Shown: positions 40,437 to 52,761 of the stretch, piece by piece
How positions within the stretch are numbered: position 1 is the first letter of the stretch
Layout: each line of letters begins with the position of its first letter
Source of the DNA: Amphiduros pacificus
Taxonomy: Eukaryota > Annelida > Polychaeta > Phyllodocida > Hesionidae
NCBI GenBank assembly: GCA_949316495.1
Contig: OX439004.1
Coordinates: forward strand, 1,242,501-1,306,500
DNA: 64,000 nucleotides
Direction: 5' to 3'
Position numbers and translations under genes: made by a program
The notes under the pieces: generated by a model
What the model saw: the letters and a program-made list of their open reading frames with translations, nothing else
Told to the model about the DNA's origin: nothing
Databases searched by the model: none

Positions 40437-41262
40437 TAAATAGGTATGATATCCATGATCAGGAATATAAATAGATATGGCAGCCATGACCAGGAATATA
40501 AATAGATATGGTAGCCATGACCATGAATACAAATTGGTATGGTAGCCATGACCATGAATACAATTGGTATGGTAGCCATGACCATGAATACAAATTGGTA
40601 TTGTAGCCATGACCATGAATACAATTGGTATGGTAGCCATGACCAGGAATATAAATAGGTACGGCAGCCATGACGAGGAATATAAATAGGTATATTAGCC
40701 ATGTTCATTAATATAAATAGGTATGGCATCCATGACCATCAATATAAATTGCTATAACAACAAAGATCAGGAATATGAATAGGTATGGCAGCCAGGACCA
40801 GGAACATAAATAGGTATGGTAGCCATGACCATGTGTGCTATGTTCAATAATAGAAATAGGTCGAACAGCTATAACAGGGACATACATAGGTATGACAATC
40901 AGGTTTGTTAACATGAATAGTTATGGCATCCATGTTTTGGAATATAAATAAGTATGGCAACTATTTTCAGGAATGTAAATAGCTATGTTTAAGAAAATAG
41001 ATAGGTATAACAACCATGTTTATCAATATGGCAGCCATGTCTAGAAATATAAATAGGTTTGGCAGCCATGTTTAAAAACATAAATAGGTATATTAGCCTT
41101 GGGTAGACATACAAATAGGTATAGTAGCTATTTTCATTGATATGAATGGGTATAACAGCCATGATCAGGAACATGGATATGTATGACAGCCATGATCAGG
41201 AACATGGATATGTATGACAGCCATGGTCAGGAACATGGATATGTATGACAGCCATATTAAAG
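40437..41262. repeat. Degenerate array of about 30-bp units (about 26)
   Basis: AATATAAATAGGTATGGCAG with CCATGACCAGG recurs and grows more divergent to the right, an old array compared with the others. On the minus strand it creates spurious HGYHTYLYSW-like frames. Confidence 0.85.
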
Positions 41263-43509
41263 AACATAATGACATATATTGTTATACAAGGTATGCCCCG
41301 CTGAGTCAATACGTATGTCTACCATGTGAAAGAATACAATATGACATATTTTCCTTATCTGGGACTATAAATGGTTATAAACGTTTTGATGAGTATTAAA
41401 TAATATGTGAAACCCTCGTGTAAATGAAAATGAACCTTTTTAAGCTGTTTGTTTCCATCCCTTCCACGAGGGAGGGTTTGAATCTCAGTCAAAGATAAAA
41501 CACAAATAGGTATAATTGGCATGCATAGAAATATAAATAGATATAACTTTTATGGAACAACATAAGATATGACTGGTATGCAGAGGAATATGAAAGGTGT
41601 GCCTTATTGATTTAAATAAAATGATGATCATTTAATGTTTGCCAGATTATTCACTTTTTATCATAAGTGAATAATCTTTAGTTTTATTAAAAATATATTT
41701 GTTCTGATTTAATGGTAATATGAGATGTGCAATTTGAACATTATCTTCAGAATTAATGCATTGTCTTAATTTCGATGCATGTGAAATGAGGCAACATCAG
41801 TTATAAGAATATTAGGTGCTTTATCAATAGATTTAGATTTTTGTCGTGTTGTCCAAACGCCCACATTACAAGAATCTTTTGACATGACAACTTTAAGTAA
41901 TGGCCAACATAACATTGTATAATTCTAACCAAATCTCTCATATGTTTCATGATTAGGGCACACAACCCTAGCTTTTAATGTAAATGTAGTATTTAATCTA
42001 GTCATAGCAGAGACATTTAAAACATGTTTGAATATATATGAGCATAGAGATTAAAATAGATAAGAAAACACGTTTACAGAATCCACACAAAGCCGCTGGC
42101 CATTTGATGTTAAATGTTATGTCCACATAACAAGCTTCACATGACAGAATAGTAGATTTGATTTGATTTGATTTGATATGTTGACCGCTCCACTTTTGTC
42201 TCGTGGGCACTCAGAGCCTATGCAGCGTGATTTGATTTGATTTGAGGAGTTGACCGGTCCACTTATGTCTCTTGGGCCCTCAGAGCCTATGCAGTATGGC
42301 TACACAGCTAGAGGGGAGATCCAATCTGTGTGTAAGACTCCAACTGACCGCCCGGTGCATGCCCCTAAACTTATCAGCAACTTACTGGATCGGCTGCATT
42401 CGCCAATGGCCCCACATGATTAGGTCCATCAAGTTAGTTTATGTTGTTCAGTTTGTCCCTGATTCCGATCGCAAGGTGATGAAAATCCTCCGCATAGTCG
42501 GCGGGACAAATAAAGAACCAGCGATATGCCTTTCTCACTCTCATATCAGCGGATGCCGATAGTGTGCACCCAATGTGTATTTGTACCATGCTTCAATCTC
42601 AGACCTGATATTTGTTAAGAAGTACAGGAAATATTAAAGATGTCCTGGGCATTAATCAAATCTGATTATGATAAAATCAAATCATTGTTTCTTTTTTCAG
42701 AAGAGGCGCAGATTTTTTTCATTATCCCATTAAACTACCATATCTAACTTTCAAGCTTGTTCCAGACACAAAATGAACTTGCCTTTTCTTGAAAACATAT
42801 GACAACAAAATATGAACTTTTAACTCTAATAAAGCAAACACGTTAACTTGCTGGCATTTAAGTGTATTCTACTTTGAGGTCCCTGAACCTACCTGAATAA
42901 ATGTGTAGGAGCTTTATTATTCATTTATAGATACTTGTTACTGTTATTTGCGCAATCTTTTATTTTGCAATGCGAAGTGCAATTAGTTTATTATGCTTGA
43001 TGAAATATGTCTGACTTAGAATAAGCCTGAAATAAAAGTATTTCCACAAAAATACAGTTTCTATAACTTATTTATAGTACAATACAAATGTCCTGATATA
43101 TTATATTAATATTCGTTAACTTTGATTCTAATCTACAATCCTATACAATATTTATCTGATATTATTTTCACTCATAGGACCTTGTGAATGTTGTAATGAA
43201 ACCTAGATGATTGTCAGAAAACATAGATTTTAGCTGTAGCTTCAAGCATTTAATTCTTTTGTGTCTTTTTTTCTTTCACAATTGCTCCAAAATGCGGCAA
43301 AAATGTTCTTGCACCGAAAATGCTCTTCAGAGTTATTGGGATATTACTATAAATGTTATGAAACCTTTTCTCATCAGGTAGCTTTGTCCATGGCTATCTT
43401 TGCTTTCCTCCTTTCTTCACATATTCTTTTATTCATAAATTAATATATTCATTAATATATCCCCAGAATCTGCTACTTTCATTCTCATGGAAATTGGGTA
43501 GGTGAATTC
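41263..43509. other. Intergenic, no gene seen
   Basis: AT-rich unique DNA apart from the duplicated 3' tails at 42150-42298. The stretch 42299-42560 is less AT-rich and may belong to the same old element. Confidence 0.4.
42150..42298 (-). repeat. Duplicated retroelement 3' end with TCAAA-type tails
   Basis: Two copies of about 75 bp (GTTGACCGSTCCACTT ... CAGAGCCTATGCAG on the plus strand), each preceded by a (TTTGA)n run. On the minus strand this reads as a unique end followed by (TCAAA)n, as in LINE or SINE tails. The family is not recognised. Confidence 0.4.
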
Positions 43510-43860
43510 CTTTTGCGTTTGGGCCAAACATATTAGCATCAGCTTCTTTTGTGGTGATCCAAAGGTTGTGGGTTCCATTCCCGGCATTGAATTCATGATA
43601 CAATCTCTCAAACATTTTTTCCTTGTAAATCTAAGATTAGTTTCCTTGTAAATCTAAGATTAGTTTCCTTGTAAATCTAAGATTAGTTTCCTTGTAAATC
43701 TAAGATTAGTTTCCTTGTAAATCTAAGATTAGGTGGATGGTCATGTTAAGGACCTATGACGTCACAATGCAGCGAGACATCACTATATCTGCTACAGATA
43801 CGTCTCCTCATGAAATAACTGAAATAATGTTGAGCATGAAGCAAACCATCAAAGCCCCTT
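43510..43860 (+). mobile_element. Degenerate SINE with an internal 23-bp array
   Basis: The SINE body is recognisable from ATTAGCATCAGCTTC, GGTGATCCAAAGGTTGTGGG (B-box region) and GAATTCATGATACAAT. The tail unit TTCCTTGTAAATCTAAGATTAG is repeated about five times (43617-43733) before GACGTCACAATGCAG and ATCACTATATCTGCTACAGA. The A box is no longer recognisable. Confidence 0.65.
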
Positions 43861-43874
43861 TCAGCACACTTCTA

Positions 43875-44507
43875 TCAGCGGCCTTCCTTTAGCTTCCACC
43901 GTGACGGGCATCTGTCTGAGCTGTGGCCTGTCACAGAACAGTGGGCACACGGTTGACCAATATACGACACCTTACACTGAAATCCCTTTATGGTAGGGGA
44001 TGATGGTATAGCAGTTTTAAGATTTGAAACCTTTATGTATCTCGTACCATTTTTTATTGCAGTCTTCGTGCCATCTTTTCTCCTCATATATTCATATTCA
44101 ACTGTTCCTGGTGTGTCAGCATATTTCCCTATGTAGCTTTTCAGTGCCTCATCAGTCACCTGTATTGGTAACTCCTTTATCACCACATTGACCTCCGTGT
44201 AATTGACGTCATGGAGTGACACATATTGGCCAGCTATGTTTAGGCCTTGTGTAAGGAGAGCATACCTCGCTGCTCTGGTCTTGAGTGTTACATGAATCTC
44301 TCTCCCCATAACTTGTACAGCAACTATGTCCTTTGTTTTAATCACTCCCTCCAATGCTTCCAACACTATTCCTTCATTTACCTTACCAAGATTACTTATC
44401 TGGAATTTCAGTGTTAATGATCTATCCATTCTGTTATCACTTTGGTAAGTTATATTGTTTTGTAGTATAAATTCAATGATGTTTTTTTTCAACTTGTCCA
44501 TATCCAT
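43875..44507 (-). mobile_element. ORF1-like zinc-knuckle fragment of a retroelement (fossil)
   Basis: A 210-residue reading frame with an RRM-like middle and a C-terminal CCHC knuckle (CAHCSVTGHSSDRC, spacing C-X2-C-X4-H-X4-C). This layout is typical of ORF1 or gag-like proteins of retroelements, most likely a non-LTR (LINE) element. No reverse transcriptase is visible on either side, and a SINE fragment lies directly beyond its 3' end. It is therefore an isolated piece rather than a whole element. A domesticated host zinc-knuckle gene is a less likely alternative. Confidence 0.6.
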
Positions 44508-45239
44508 GTTCCATTGGCCTCATAATGTGAGGTACTGTGTGCGCTCAATTCATGCCTCACATATGCTTGACATTTATAAGGAGAAATGTTTCATCAATGG
44601 TTGTATTGACTTTTTATGAGAGTCCTAGCATGAATGTGACACCACTCAGATCTCAGGAGTCCTTAAGACCTCAAGTATTACATGCACACGTCTGTGCCTC
44701 TTACCAGCCCTATGTACATATGTCATTGACACATACATACAGATGTACATGTTTTATAGTGAGATTGTTGCCAGTAGCTACCTCACCGGAAGGCATATAA
44801 GTTACCAAAGGCTCAAGTGTAGATGTCAAAGTGTAGATGTCAAATTGGATCATTTTGAACACATCATGGCTGAGACCTCCAGGTCATCTTTACTAAAGTT
44901 TGGCTGCCAAGTTCCTTTCACATACAAATATGGAAGACATGCTAGAGTTCAAGAGACATCACCTCTCCACAATCTGCTGGCATTTCTTACACTCACATTT
45001 GCTGTTGAATTTATTTTTTACATTATGAGGTTTGTTAATTATTTATTTTTGTTGATTAATTGTATGTAATACTTTTTTACGAAATGAAAATCCCTACTTA
45101 TTAGATCATGATCTAAACGTAGAAGCTGTATACTAATTACTCAGAAATTCATGTGTGTGCATATACATATATATGGCCTATTCAGTTTACATAATGCTCC
45201 CAATGAGACAGAAATGTTAAATCTGATTTGATAATTTAC
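44508..45239. other. Region 5' of the ORF1-like fossil, nothing recognised
   Basis: No gene; possibly includes the element's own upstream sequence on the minus strand. Confidence 0.3.
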
Positions 45240-45815
45240 AGAATATGTTGACATGCCAACAGACAGATTGGTGTGTGATAAGACTACTGGCGTTACCAAC
45301 AGACAGCTTGGTATGTGATAAGACTGCAGGTGTTACCAACAGACAGCTTGGTATGTGATAAGACTTACAGGTGTAACCAACAGACAGCTTGGTATGTGAT
45401 AAGACTACAGGTGTTACCAACAGAGAGCTTGGTATGTGATAAGACAAAGGTGTTACCAACAGAGAGCTTGGTATGTGATAAGACAAAGGTGTTACCAACA
45501 GACAGCTTGGTATGTGATAAGACAAAGGTGTTACCAACAGACAGCTTGGTATGTGATAAGACTACAGGTGTTACCAACAGACAGCTTGGTATGTGATAAG
45601 ACAAAGGTGTTACCAACAGACAGCTTGGTATGTGATAAGACAAAGGTGTTACCAACAGACAGCTTGGTATGTGATAAGACAAAGGTGTTACCAACAGACA
45701 GCTTGGTATGTGATAAGACTGTAGGTGTTACCAACAGACAGCTTGGTATGTGACAAGACTGCAGATATTACCAATTGACAGCTTGGTATGTGATAAGACT
45801 GCAGGTGTCAAATAA
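45240..45815. repeat. Minisatellite of about 38-41-bp units (about 15)
   Basis: Units of GTTACCAACAGACAGCTTGG, TATGTGATAAGAC and a variable ACAAAGGT/TACAGGT end. Two unit lengths are interleaved. Confidence 0.9.
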
Positions 45816-45974
45816 GACTAAATGTGTTACCATTTAGATTCAGATTAGAATAAATATTAAGAGAATTTTTAACCGACTGTGTGTACATTTATTATGCTGA
45901 TTTTTACCATACACAACATAAAAAAGCTAAGCTGATGAACATTATTCATATTGCAACTACCCCACACAGACACT

Positions 45975-45976
45975 AC

Positions 45977-46003
<27 letters not shown>
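45975..46003. repeat. Short (TA)n microsatellite
   Basis: About 28 bp of TA repeats. Confidence 0.9.
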
Positions 46004-46007
<4 letters not shown>

Positions 46008-47309
46008 ACACCATGCAGCAAACCAAGCCTGACCGAGCTTCAATGGACAAAACAGGCAAAAAGCATACATCGAGATAAACATCTGTAAAACCACATCGTT
46101 CACAGGCCTTTGTCATGATATTTTTATCAACATATGGGAGCAGACCACAATCATACATCAAGGTTTAGTTTATCCATTTATGTGATTGCAAATATTCAGA
46201 TGATCTCATACATTTCATTCTACACTTGGGTTTTATTCCTATAAAATCAAATAAATAGAAAAAAGTGATGGACATGACACAATGGATCATGCACTAATAC
46301 AATGCTATATTCCAACAAGGAAATTGTAGAAATAAGTTTGTATTGGCAACTGCTGTTTCATTTTTAAATGTACATTTGCTCCTGGCATCAGGTACAGTTT
46401 AAACCCCCCAGTATGATAGAGATGCATTTTACATATCTTTTCCTTTTACAAATACATTTTATTACACACCAAAAATGTGAAATGGTAAGTTCCTACTGTC
46501 ATGGTAAGTTCCTACTGACATACTTTATGTGCTTGTGGGCAGAATTGTTTGAAATAAGTGTTATGCACAAATGAATAATTCGGATGAAAATGACTCTACA
46601 TTAATGCATATGCTAGTTTCATGTTATAATTCATGGTAATAATGTAAGTTGTTTGCACACAGGAATACAGATGGTAAAGCTGACTAGCACAGCTCGCTCC
46701 ACGTCAACACTTCAACTCTACAGCATATTTATAAATTAACAGGCAGAGCATAAGAAAAAAAAGAATAGAGTACACAGATTGTATGTTATGTTGAAACATA
46801 TACAGCGACATCTGGTGTATACCATTTATATTTTGTATGAGAAATAATCTCCAACCCCTTCATATGAACAGATGTGTATATTGTAAGAACTGACATATCC
46901 AGATAACTCACTACCATACTACTTATTATGTTGTATTGTAACCTGGCACTGACATGAGTGTATACTTATCTTAGTCAATAAAACCACTTTTGTATTCTTG
47001 TATTCTTGTACAAATGTAAAAGATATAGATAATGAAAAGTAAATATTCATCATATTTAGAAAGAATCGTGAAAATGCATACATTTGTCAATATCATTGAA
47101 TCTACAGGCCAAATGCCCCAACATAGCATACAGAAGAACAAATCCAGTTATAATTTGAACCAATACATGGAAGAACACATTCCACTCCCGCCACCTGACA
47201 AAGATAGTAATTGTCCCGGGTCCGACTTTTCCATCGTACTTCAAGTTTTGCTCAGATTCTAAACATATACACAAATCTGATTTGTCCATTATGCTTGGAA
47301 AACTCGGGC
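46004..47309. other. Intergenic, no gene seen
   Basis: Unique AT-rich sequence. 47050-47260 contains, on the minus strand, a short frame with LKYDGKVGP that resembles LKYDAKIGP encoded on the plus strand near 48080; probably a shared old repeat. Confidence 0.35.
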
Positions 47310-47486
47310 CGTGGCGCAGTTGGTTCGAACGCCAGCTTATTAGCACCAGTTCCTCTGTGGTGATGCCGAGATTGAACTCGTGATACAATTATCCATATGA
47401 CCTGAGGCCCGTGCCAAAGGGTTAACCCGTTGTCCTTGTAAATCTGTGGGTTGTCATGTCATGTTGTGATCCCCCATTCTAAGCCC
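47310..47486 (+). mobile_element. SINE copy of the same family as 13.7 kb
   Basis: GGGCCGTGGCGCAGTTGGTT, CACCAGTTCCTCTGTGGTGAT, TGATACAATT and GAGGCCCGTGC follow in the same order as in the copy at 13679. This copy has lost part of its B box and runs further, into a CCTTGTAAATCTGTGGG tail. The 349-bp MITE starts just after it. Confidence 0.75.
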
Positions 47487-47495
47487 CTGTTCTCC

Positions 47496-47844
47496 ACGAG
47501 CGTGAAGTTCATTTGATATTTGATATTTGATATTTGACGTTTTTTTCAAAGTGTGCCTCCAAGTATATATCCATACACACCTTGGGTCAAAACAGGATAT
47601 AAAAGGATATATACCCTGTCAAAATCGGATATATCCTTTTTATTCGTAATAAATCCATTTTTTATACATTTGTAACTTAGAAATGCTTTTTAAATGATCT
47701 CAAAGACTTTTGATTGACTAATGGGGCCTTAGACATACTTGGTAGACATGTCTAAATTAGGTCTAGCCCCCCAATATGAGAGCATAAATCTGAGTTCAAT
47801 GGAATAGCCCTTTTTCCCAAATATCAAATGAACTTCACGCTCGT
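47496..47844. mobile_element. 349-bp MITE with 27-bp terminal inverted repeats and 9-bp target duplication
   Basis: The left end starts ACGAGCGTGAAGTTCATTTG; the right end is its exact reverse complement over 27 bp. The flanks are identical 9-mers CTGTTCTCC at 47487-47495 and 47845-47853. A 9-bp duplication is typical of Mutator-like elements; 8 bp (hAT) is possible if the last C is chance. There is no coding capacity. An inner dyad (AAAGGATATAT ... ATATATCCTTT) lies near the middle. Perfect terminal repeats and duplication suggest a fairly young insertion. Confidence 0.85.
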
Positions 47845-48446
47845 CTGTTCTCCCCTATTTTGGGCCTCTGTATTTTCTCATTTGAATATATCATGAAAGT
47901 ATTTACTCATCAAAATAATAGAAATATGACGTCATATTGCTCAAGTACGTACTTCAAATCTGAGCAAATACTTCATGAAGTAAACACCATAGAGATTCTG
48001 AGCATGATGAAAAAATCCAAAATACTTCAGTTTTGGAAGCAAACTTCCAGTAATGTACATGATCAGATTCAAGATTTGAAGTACGATGCAAAAATCGGGC
48101 CCTGTATAGCAAAACCTGGTTCTTAATCATACATGCAAAGTTGATATCAGAACTGCCGCAATAATTTGTTGCATCCAGTTATTTATTCTGTGTCCATTTA
48201 AAATATGAGGCATGTATATTACTCTAATAAAATGGCACTTTAATTATTTGTAATTATTTGTACAAAATAGCTATTCCGCTATTTATGCATCTCGTATGAA
48301 AATGATCTAGCCTTTGTCAGTGGTAAGCCCCCAAAATCTATAGTAACATTCATAATGATATTACGACGAACGCCTGTGTTGATGTCTTTAAGAAATGTCT
48401 CATGACTCCCTTGTTCCAGAGACACTATCTTGAAATGTGCTATTAA

Positions 48447-49443
48447 CGTTAGGGGGAACAGTGTCTTCTAAAGTTCTTTTTTCCCGCCAAAAAAAGTCAT
48501 ATTTGAACCCCAATAAATGACATGGTGCAAGATGATTGCTTTGTATAAAAATAACTACAAAAAGGATTTCAGCCTTTAAGGTATCAAATGCTTAGGGATA
48601 GATTTTTCTTTTGATTTGATTTTTAATTTGTTTTTAAAATGTTATCATTCTTAATCATTTTACATTTAAAGTTACAGTAAAAATCAGAAAAAGATGGTTT
48701 GTTTGGTTACAATTTTAGAAAAGATAGAGCTAACTTGAAAAACATTTTTGTGAACAACTACACTATCAATCTGTAGAACTAAGGCATTAATCTTAAGCTA
48801 GAATGATGTTATTTAGTTTAAATAGACAGAATTTTAAAAGATGTCTTATAACTCAAGTAATTTGTGTTTTTGTAAATAAAATGATTCAAATAAATGCAAA
48901 TTTTTGACACCATTTGGTAATTTTTGACTTGAGTTTGAAGAAAGTTTGGTATCTCAAAATATAGACCATTAATCAAAATTCCATCTATTTAAACTAAATA
49001 GAATAATATTTGGAGTACACCTGTTCTTAAATTTTGGTAATTAAACTTGCAAAACTTCTCAATTTTGTAATAAAAAGCGTGAGAAATTTGGAGAAATATG
49101 ATATTTTGTTTACTTCTAATTTTGTATCACTGGGCAGTGATGAGGTCGAATGCAGCAGCTACTGGCTAATGGATTAGTCATAAAAGACCACTAAATGATG
49201 TTTATGTGTATGTATCAACATTGATCCCCTTTGGACAGAAGTATGTTACCTATTTAGCTTACTTTGGTATGTTACAAAGGTGCACTATTTCATGTAGTTC
49301 AAGGAGTAATGACGTCATAATGGTGCTGTGGCTATTCATCAATGAAATAGTGACGTCATACCTTTTGGTAACTAAGCAACAATCAACAACACATTTCATG
49401 CAGCTGTGATCCTGTGTATGAAGTGTCCCTGTTCCCCCTAACG
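48447..49443. mobile_element. 997-bp TTAA-flanked inverted-repeat element (piggyBac-like, non-autonomous)
   Basis: CGTTAGGGGGAACAG at the left end and its exact reverse complement at the right are bounded by TTAA at 48443-48446 and 49444-49447. TTAA is the piggyBac target. A second inverted pair lies inside (TTAGTTTAAATAGACAG near 48814 against its near-complement near 48985), so much of the element can fold back. No transposase frame is seen. Confidence 0.75.
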
Positions 49444-49459
49444 TTAACAAAATTTGGTA

Positions 49460-49692
49460 CAGCCGACGACAATTGGTACAACCGACGACAACAGAGCTCG
49501 GACGACAACAGAGTTGCATTTCAGTTTTTCAGTTGATTACCGATGTTTATCACACCGTTTTACCTGATTGACACATGCAGGGGTCAGAGCATGACTTGAT
49601 GTGAATATTTTCGAAAGTACAGATGTACTTTAAAGGCTTTGAAAATGGAACCGCAGCTCTGTTGTCGTCCACAGGTCAGTTGTCGTGCGCTG
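49460..49692. mobile_element. 233-bp TA-flanked MITE with repeated CGACGACAA ends
   Basis: It begins CAGCCGACGACAATTGG and ends with the approximate reverse complement (CAGTTGTCGTGCGCTG), with TA on both sides (49458-49459 and 49693-49694). A second inner inverted pair, ACGACAACAGAGCT, occurs near 49484 and, inverted, near 49655. Tc1/mariner-type TA targeting is inferred. It lies 12 bp beyond the TTAA of the neighbouring element. Confidence 0.7.
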
Positions 49693-49967
49693 TATATTGT
49701 TTGTGTAATCTGACGCATAAAATCGGAGGAGATCTGAGAGAAAACTGTAATGGCTCTAACTCGGAGAAGTAACTCAGAGACGGTGACCCACTACTCTCAG
49801 TGGTGGAGGGGTGTTACCGTACCGTGTCTTCACCAGCGTTGACGACATTTTCGGATTTACCGTAGGCTTAATAGATGTGAAAATGAGGCAGGAATCAACT
49901 CTTTTTTACTCAGGAATGTTTATAGCCGAACAAAGAAGTTTTATTTTTGGCTGATTTCACACACACA

Positions 49968-50202
<235 letters not shown>

Positions 50203-50439
50203 TGATAGAGTCATTAATTAACTCATACGCAGCATCTGCTGCACCAATCAACTTGATCTTGGGCTCATTTGAAAGAAAAAGTTGAGATATGAAGAAAGGC
50301 GGAAGGGACATAGCATACATTCCTTTTATTATTAGTCAAAATAGCCAAAAACTGGTATTTCAAGCACTACAGAGGGAGGAACTTACATATAGGTAACAGC
50401 AGTAATTTACATGATCACATCAACATAATTTATGATGTT

Positions 50440-50535
50440 ACCATGACGTCACTATGTTGACACTTGTCTGATGTCACTATGACAACATTTGCCTGTCTGA
50501 CGTCACTATGATGACACATTTCTGTATGACGTCAT
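50440..50535. promoter_or_regulatory. Cluster of CRE-like TGACGTCA sites in a 3-4 unit repeat
   Basis: TGACGTCAC or TGACGTCATC occurs at about 50443, 50499 and 50526, with a mutated TGATGTCAC between them, each followed by TATG. It is a degenerate repeat of about 30 bp. TGACGTCA is the CREB/ATF octamer; a regulatory role is only an inference. Confidence 0.3.
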
Positions 50536-50554
50536 CATGTTTATCTTACTTGCA

Positions 50555-51990
50555 ATGTCAAGAAGACTTCACTCCAGGTTAAATCATCTTTCTACACCAA
50601 TTATTGACGAAACTGTGGTTATTTGTGTATACGATATTCAGTGGAATATTCATGTGCATTTCGTAGCGCAACTGGGTTTACATTGCTCGCAACGGCAAGA
50701 GGACCTCACTCCAGGTTAAATCATCTTTCTACTCTAATTATTGACAAAACTGTGGTCATTTGTACAGTGACCGGCAGCCAGATCTGGACATTTTCATGTT
50801 TTTCACTCCCGATATTCACAAAACCTTTCAAAACTGGGTAAAAACTGTTTACATCGAAAGAAGATTGTTCACTTTATAAGCCAGTGGAGTAAAAATGATA
50901 CCTGTTCGATATGTACAGAAATATCGGGAAATTGACCCTTTCAGCAAACCTGCAGCTGTGTTTCCATATGTGCAGTGCGTAATGCAGTCCGTGATGCAGC
51001 GCGTCAAACAGAGCGTCATGCGGTGTTCACATGTATGCGTCAGTTTTGTGATGTTTTCATGGCCAAACTTCCAATTTGGCGCCAAATTTAGGCTTGCAAC
51101 CTATGGGAAACCTATGCGTCAGATTTTCATTCGCTACCCTATGCGAAAGGCTATGCGTCAATTTGCTTACGGACGTCATTACGGACGGCGATACGCACAC
51201 ATGACGTCATTTGACAGTGACACAAACATTCGTGCCATGAAAACAAATAAACACTTTTAACGTTTTGAAAGTCAGTGGAATTACAAGAGGAGGTGTGATA
51301 GACAACATTCAGCTCACATTTTTAACTCGGTCAAACATTTAGCATACCTTGCTGTATTAATTGCAATTGAGCTGAATGTTGTGTCTCACACGTCACCTTT
51401 TAATTGCTGTGCCTTTCAAAACGTTAGAAGTATTTATTTATTTTCACGGCACGAGTGATGGTGTCACTGTCAAATGACGTCAGAAGTGGTGACGCAACCA
51501 ACATCACCGTATAACTCAATGGAAACTCGGACAATCTGCAGGTTTACTGCATGCACAAATTTCCCAATAATTCTGTAAATATTGAACGGATAGCATTTTT
51601 ACTTCACAGGCCTTTAAGACTGATGGTCTTCTATTGATGTGAGCAGTTTTTACAAAGTTTCGAAAGGTTTTGTGAAAATCGGGAGTGAAAAAATGAAAAT
51701 GTCCGGATTTGGCTGCCGGTCACTGTACGATATTGAGTGCATCAAAAATCAACTTTCTACTCTAATTGAAAAAACTGTGGTCACTTGTATATATATAATA
51801 TTCAGTGCATAGAAATGTGCATCTCGTAGCCTCATGCCACTGTGTTTACCTTGCTAGCAATGCCAAGAGGACTTCACTCCAGGTTAAATCATCTTTCTAC
51901 TCCAATTATTGACGATATAATGCCCTGTTTGATAGCTTCATGCAACTGGCTTTACCTTGCTCGCAATGACAAGACAGTTTCACTAAATCA
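50555..51990. repeat. Short array of about 135-bp degenerate units interrupted by the foldback element
   Basis: The landmark AGGACTTCACTCCAGGTTAA and the following ATCATCTTTCTAC...ATTATTGACGA recur near 50568, 50699 and 51867, with weaker copies near 51750 and 51965. The 961-bp element is inserted inside the second unit. Confidence 0.65.
50765..51725. mobile_element. 961-bp long-TIR foldback element with TA target duplication
   Basis: The left end CAGTGACCGGCAGCCAGATC is matched at the right end in reverse complement, and similarity continues inward for at least 170 bp with few differences. An inner pair (TGACGTCATTTGACAGTGAC near 51202; its complement near 51464) extends it further, so nearly the whole element folds on itself. 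TA flanks both ends (50763-50764 and 51726-51727). It interrupts a tandem repeat whose intact copy lacks it. No transposase is present. Confidence 0.85.
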
Positions 51991-52065
51991 TCTGTCTCCA
52001 ATTTTTAACAATATGTATAATATGAAAATAATAGTGCCCTGTTTCATATTATTGTCGGTTCACTT

Positions 52066-52284
<219 letters not shown>

Positions 52285-52538
52285 CAAATGCAAGAACAGT
52301 GCCGCTGGTATTGTTCCTGCCATATCCGCTTCTCAGGGTCGTATTTGAGCAGAGAGCAGTTTTAGCGTTTAAATTCATATTTTTATCGGCGCGTATTGTA
52401 CAGAGGTGCAGATAAATGTATAGAGTTTTGTATCATTACCTGAGAAACATGAGCGTCACGAAAAAGACAGACCTCAGTCATGATATGGGTTTCAGTATTT
52501 ATACAGAGTGGGGACGCTTTGGTTTGAAGGTTTGATAT

Positions 52539-52544
52539 TTTATT
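52539..52544 (-). promoter_or_regulatory. Candidate polyadenylation signal for the GRL101-like receptor
   Basis: AATAAA on the minus strand about 220 bp beyond the receptor stop codon; position and sequence are suitable, but the hexamer is common in AT-rich DNA. Confidence 0.4.
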
Positions 52545-52761
52545 CATTTATAGATATGAGCATACAGATAACATACAATCTTTCAAGAACAACTGGTACA
52601 TCTTTATCAATAATACCCCTCACTCAAGGTTTTTACAAACAATCAATGTTATATTTAGTAGTAACAATATTATCAAGGTCAAAAATGTTATGCCTTGGCT
52701 GATATTTTCGGTGGAAATAATAATAGTATATTATCTCACTTGATCTTAATTCAGATAAATT

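Noticed and set aside
45217-45753. Overlapping frames with repeating TDSLVCDKT or TPLSYHIPS
   Set aside because: Minisatellite translation, open in several frames at once.
45976-46161. Minus-strand frame MMYDCGLLPYVDKNIMTK... as a possible exon
   Set aside because: Runs into a (TA)n tract, lacks good splice sites and matches no family I know.
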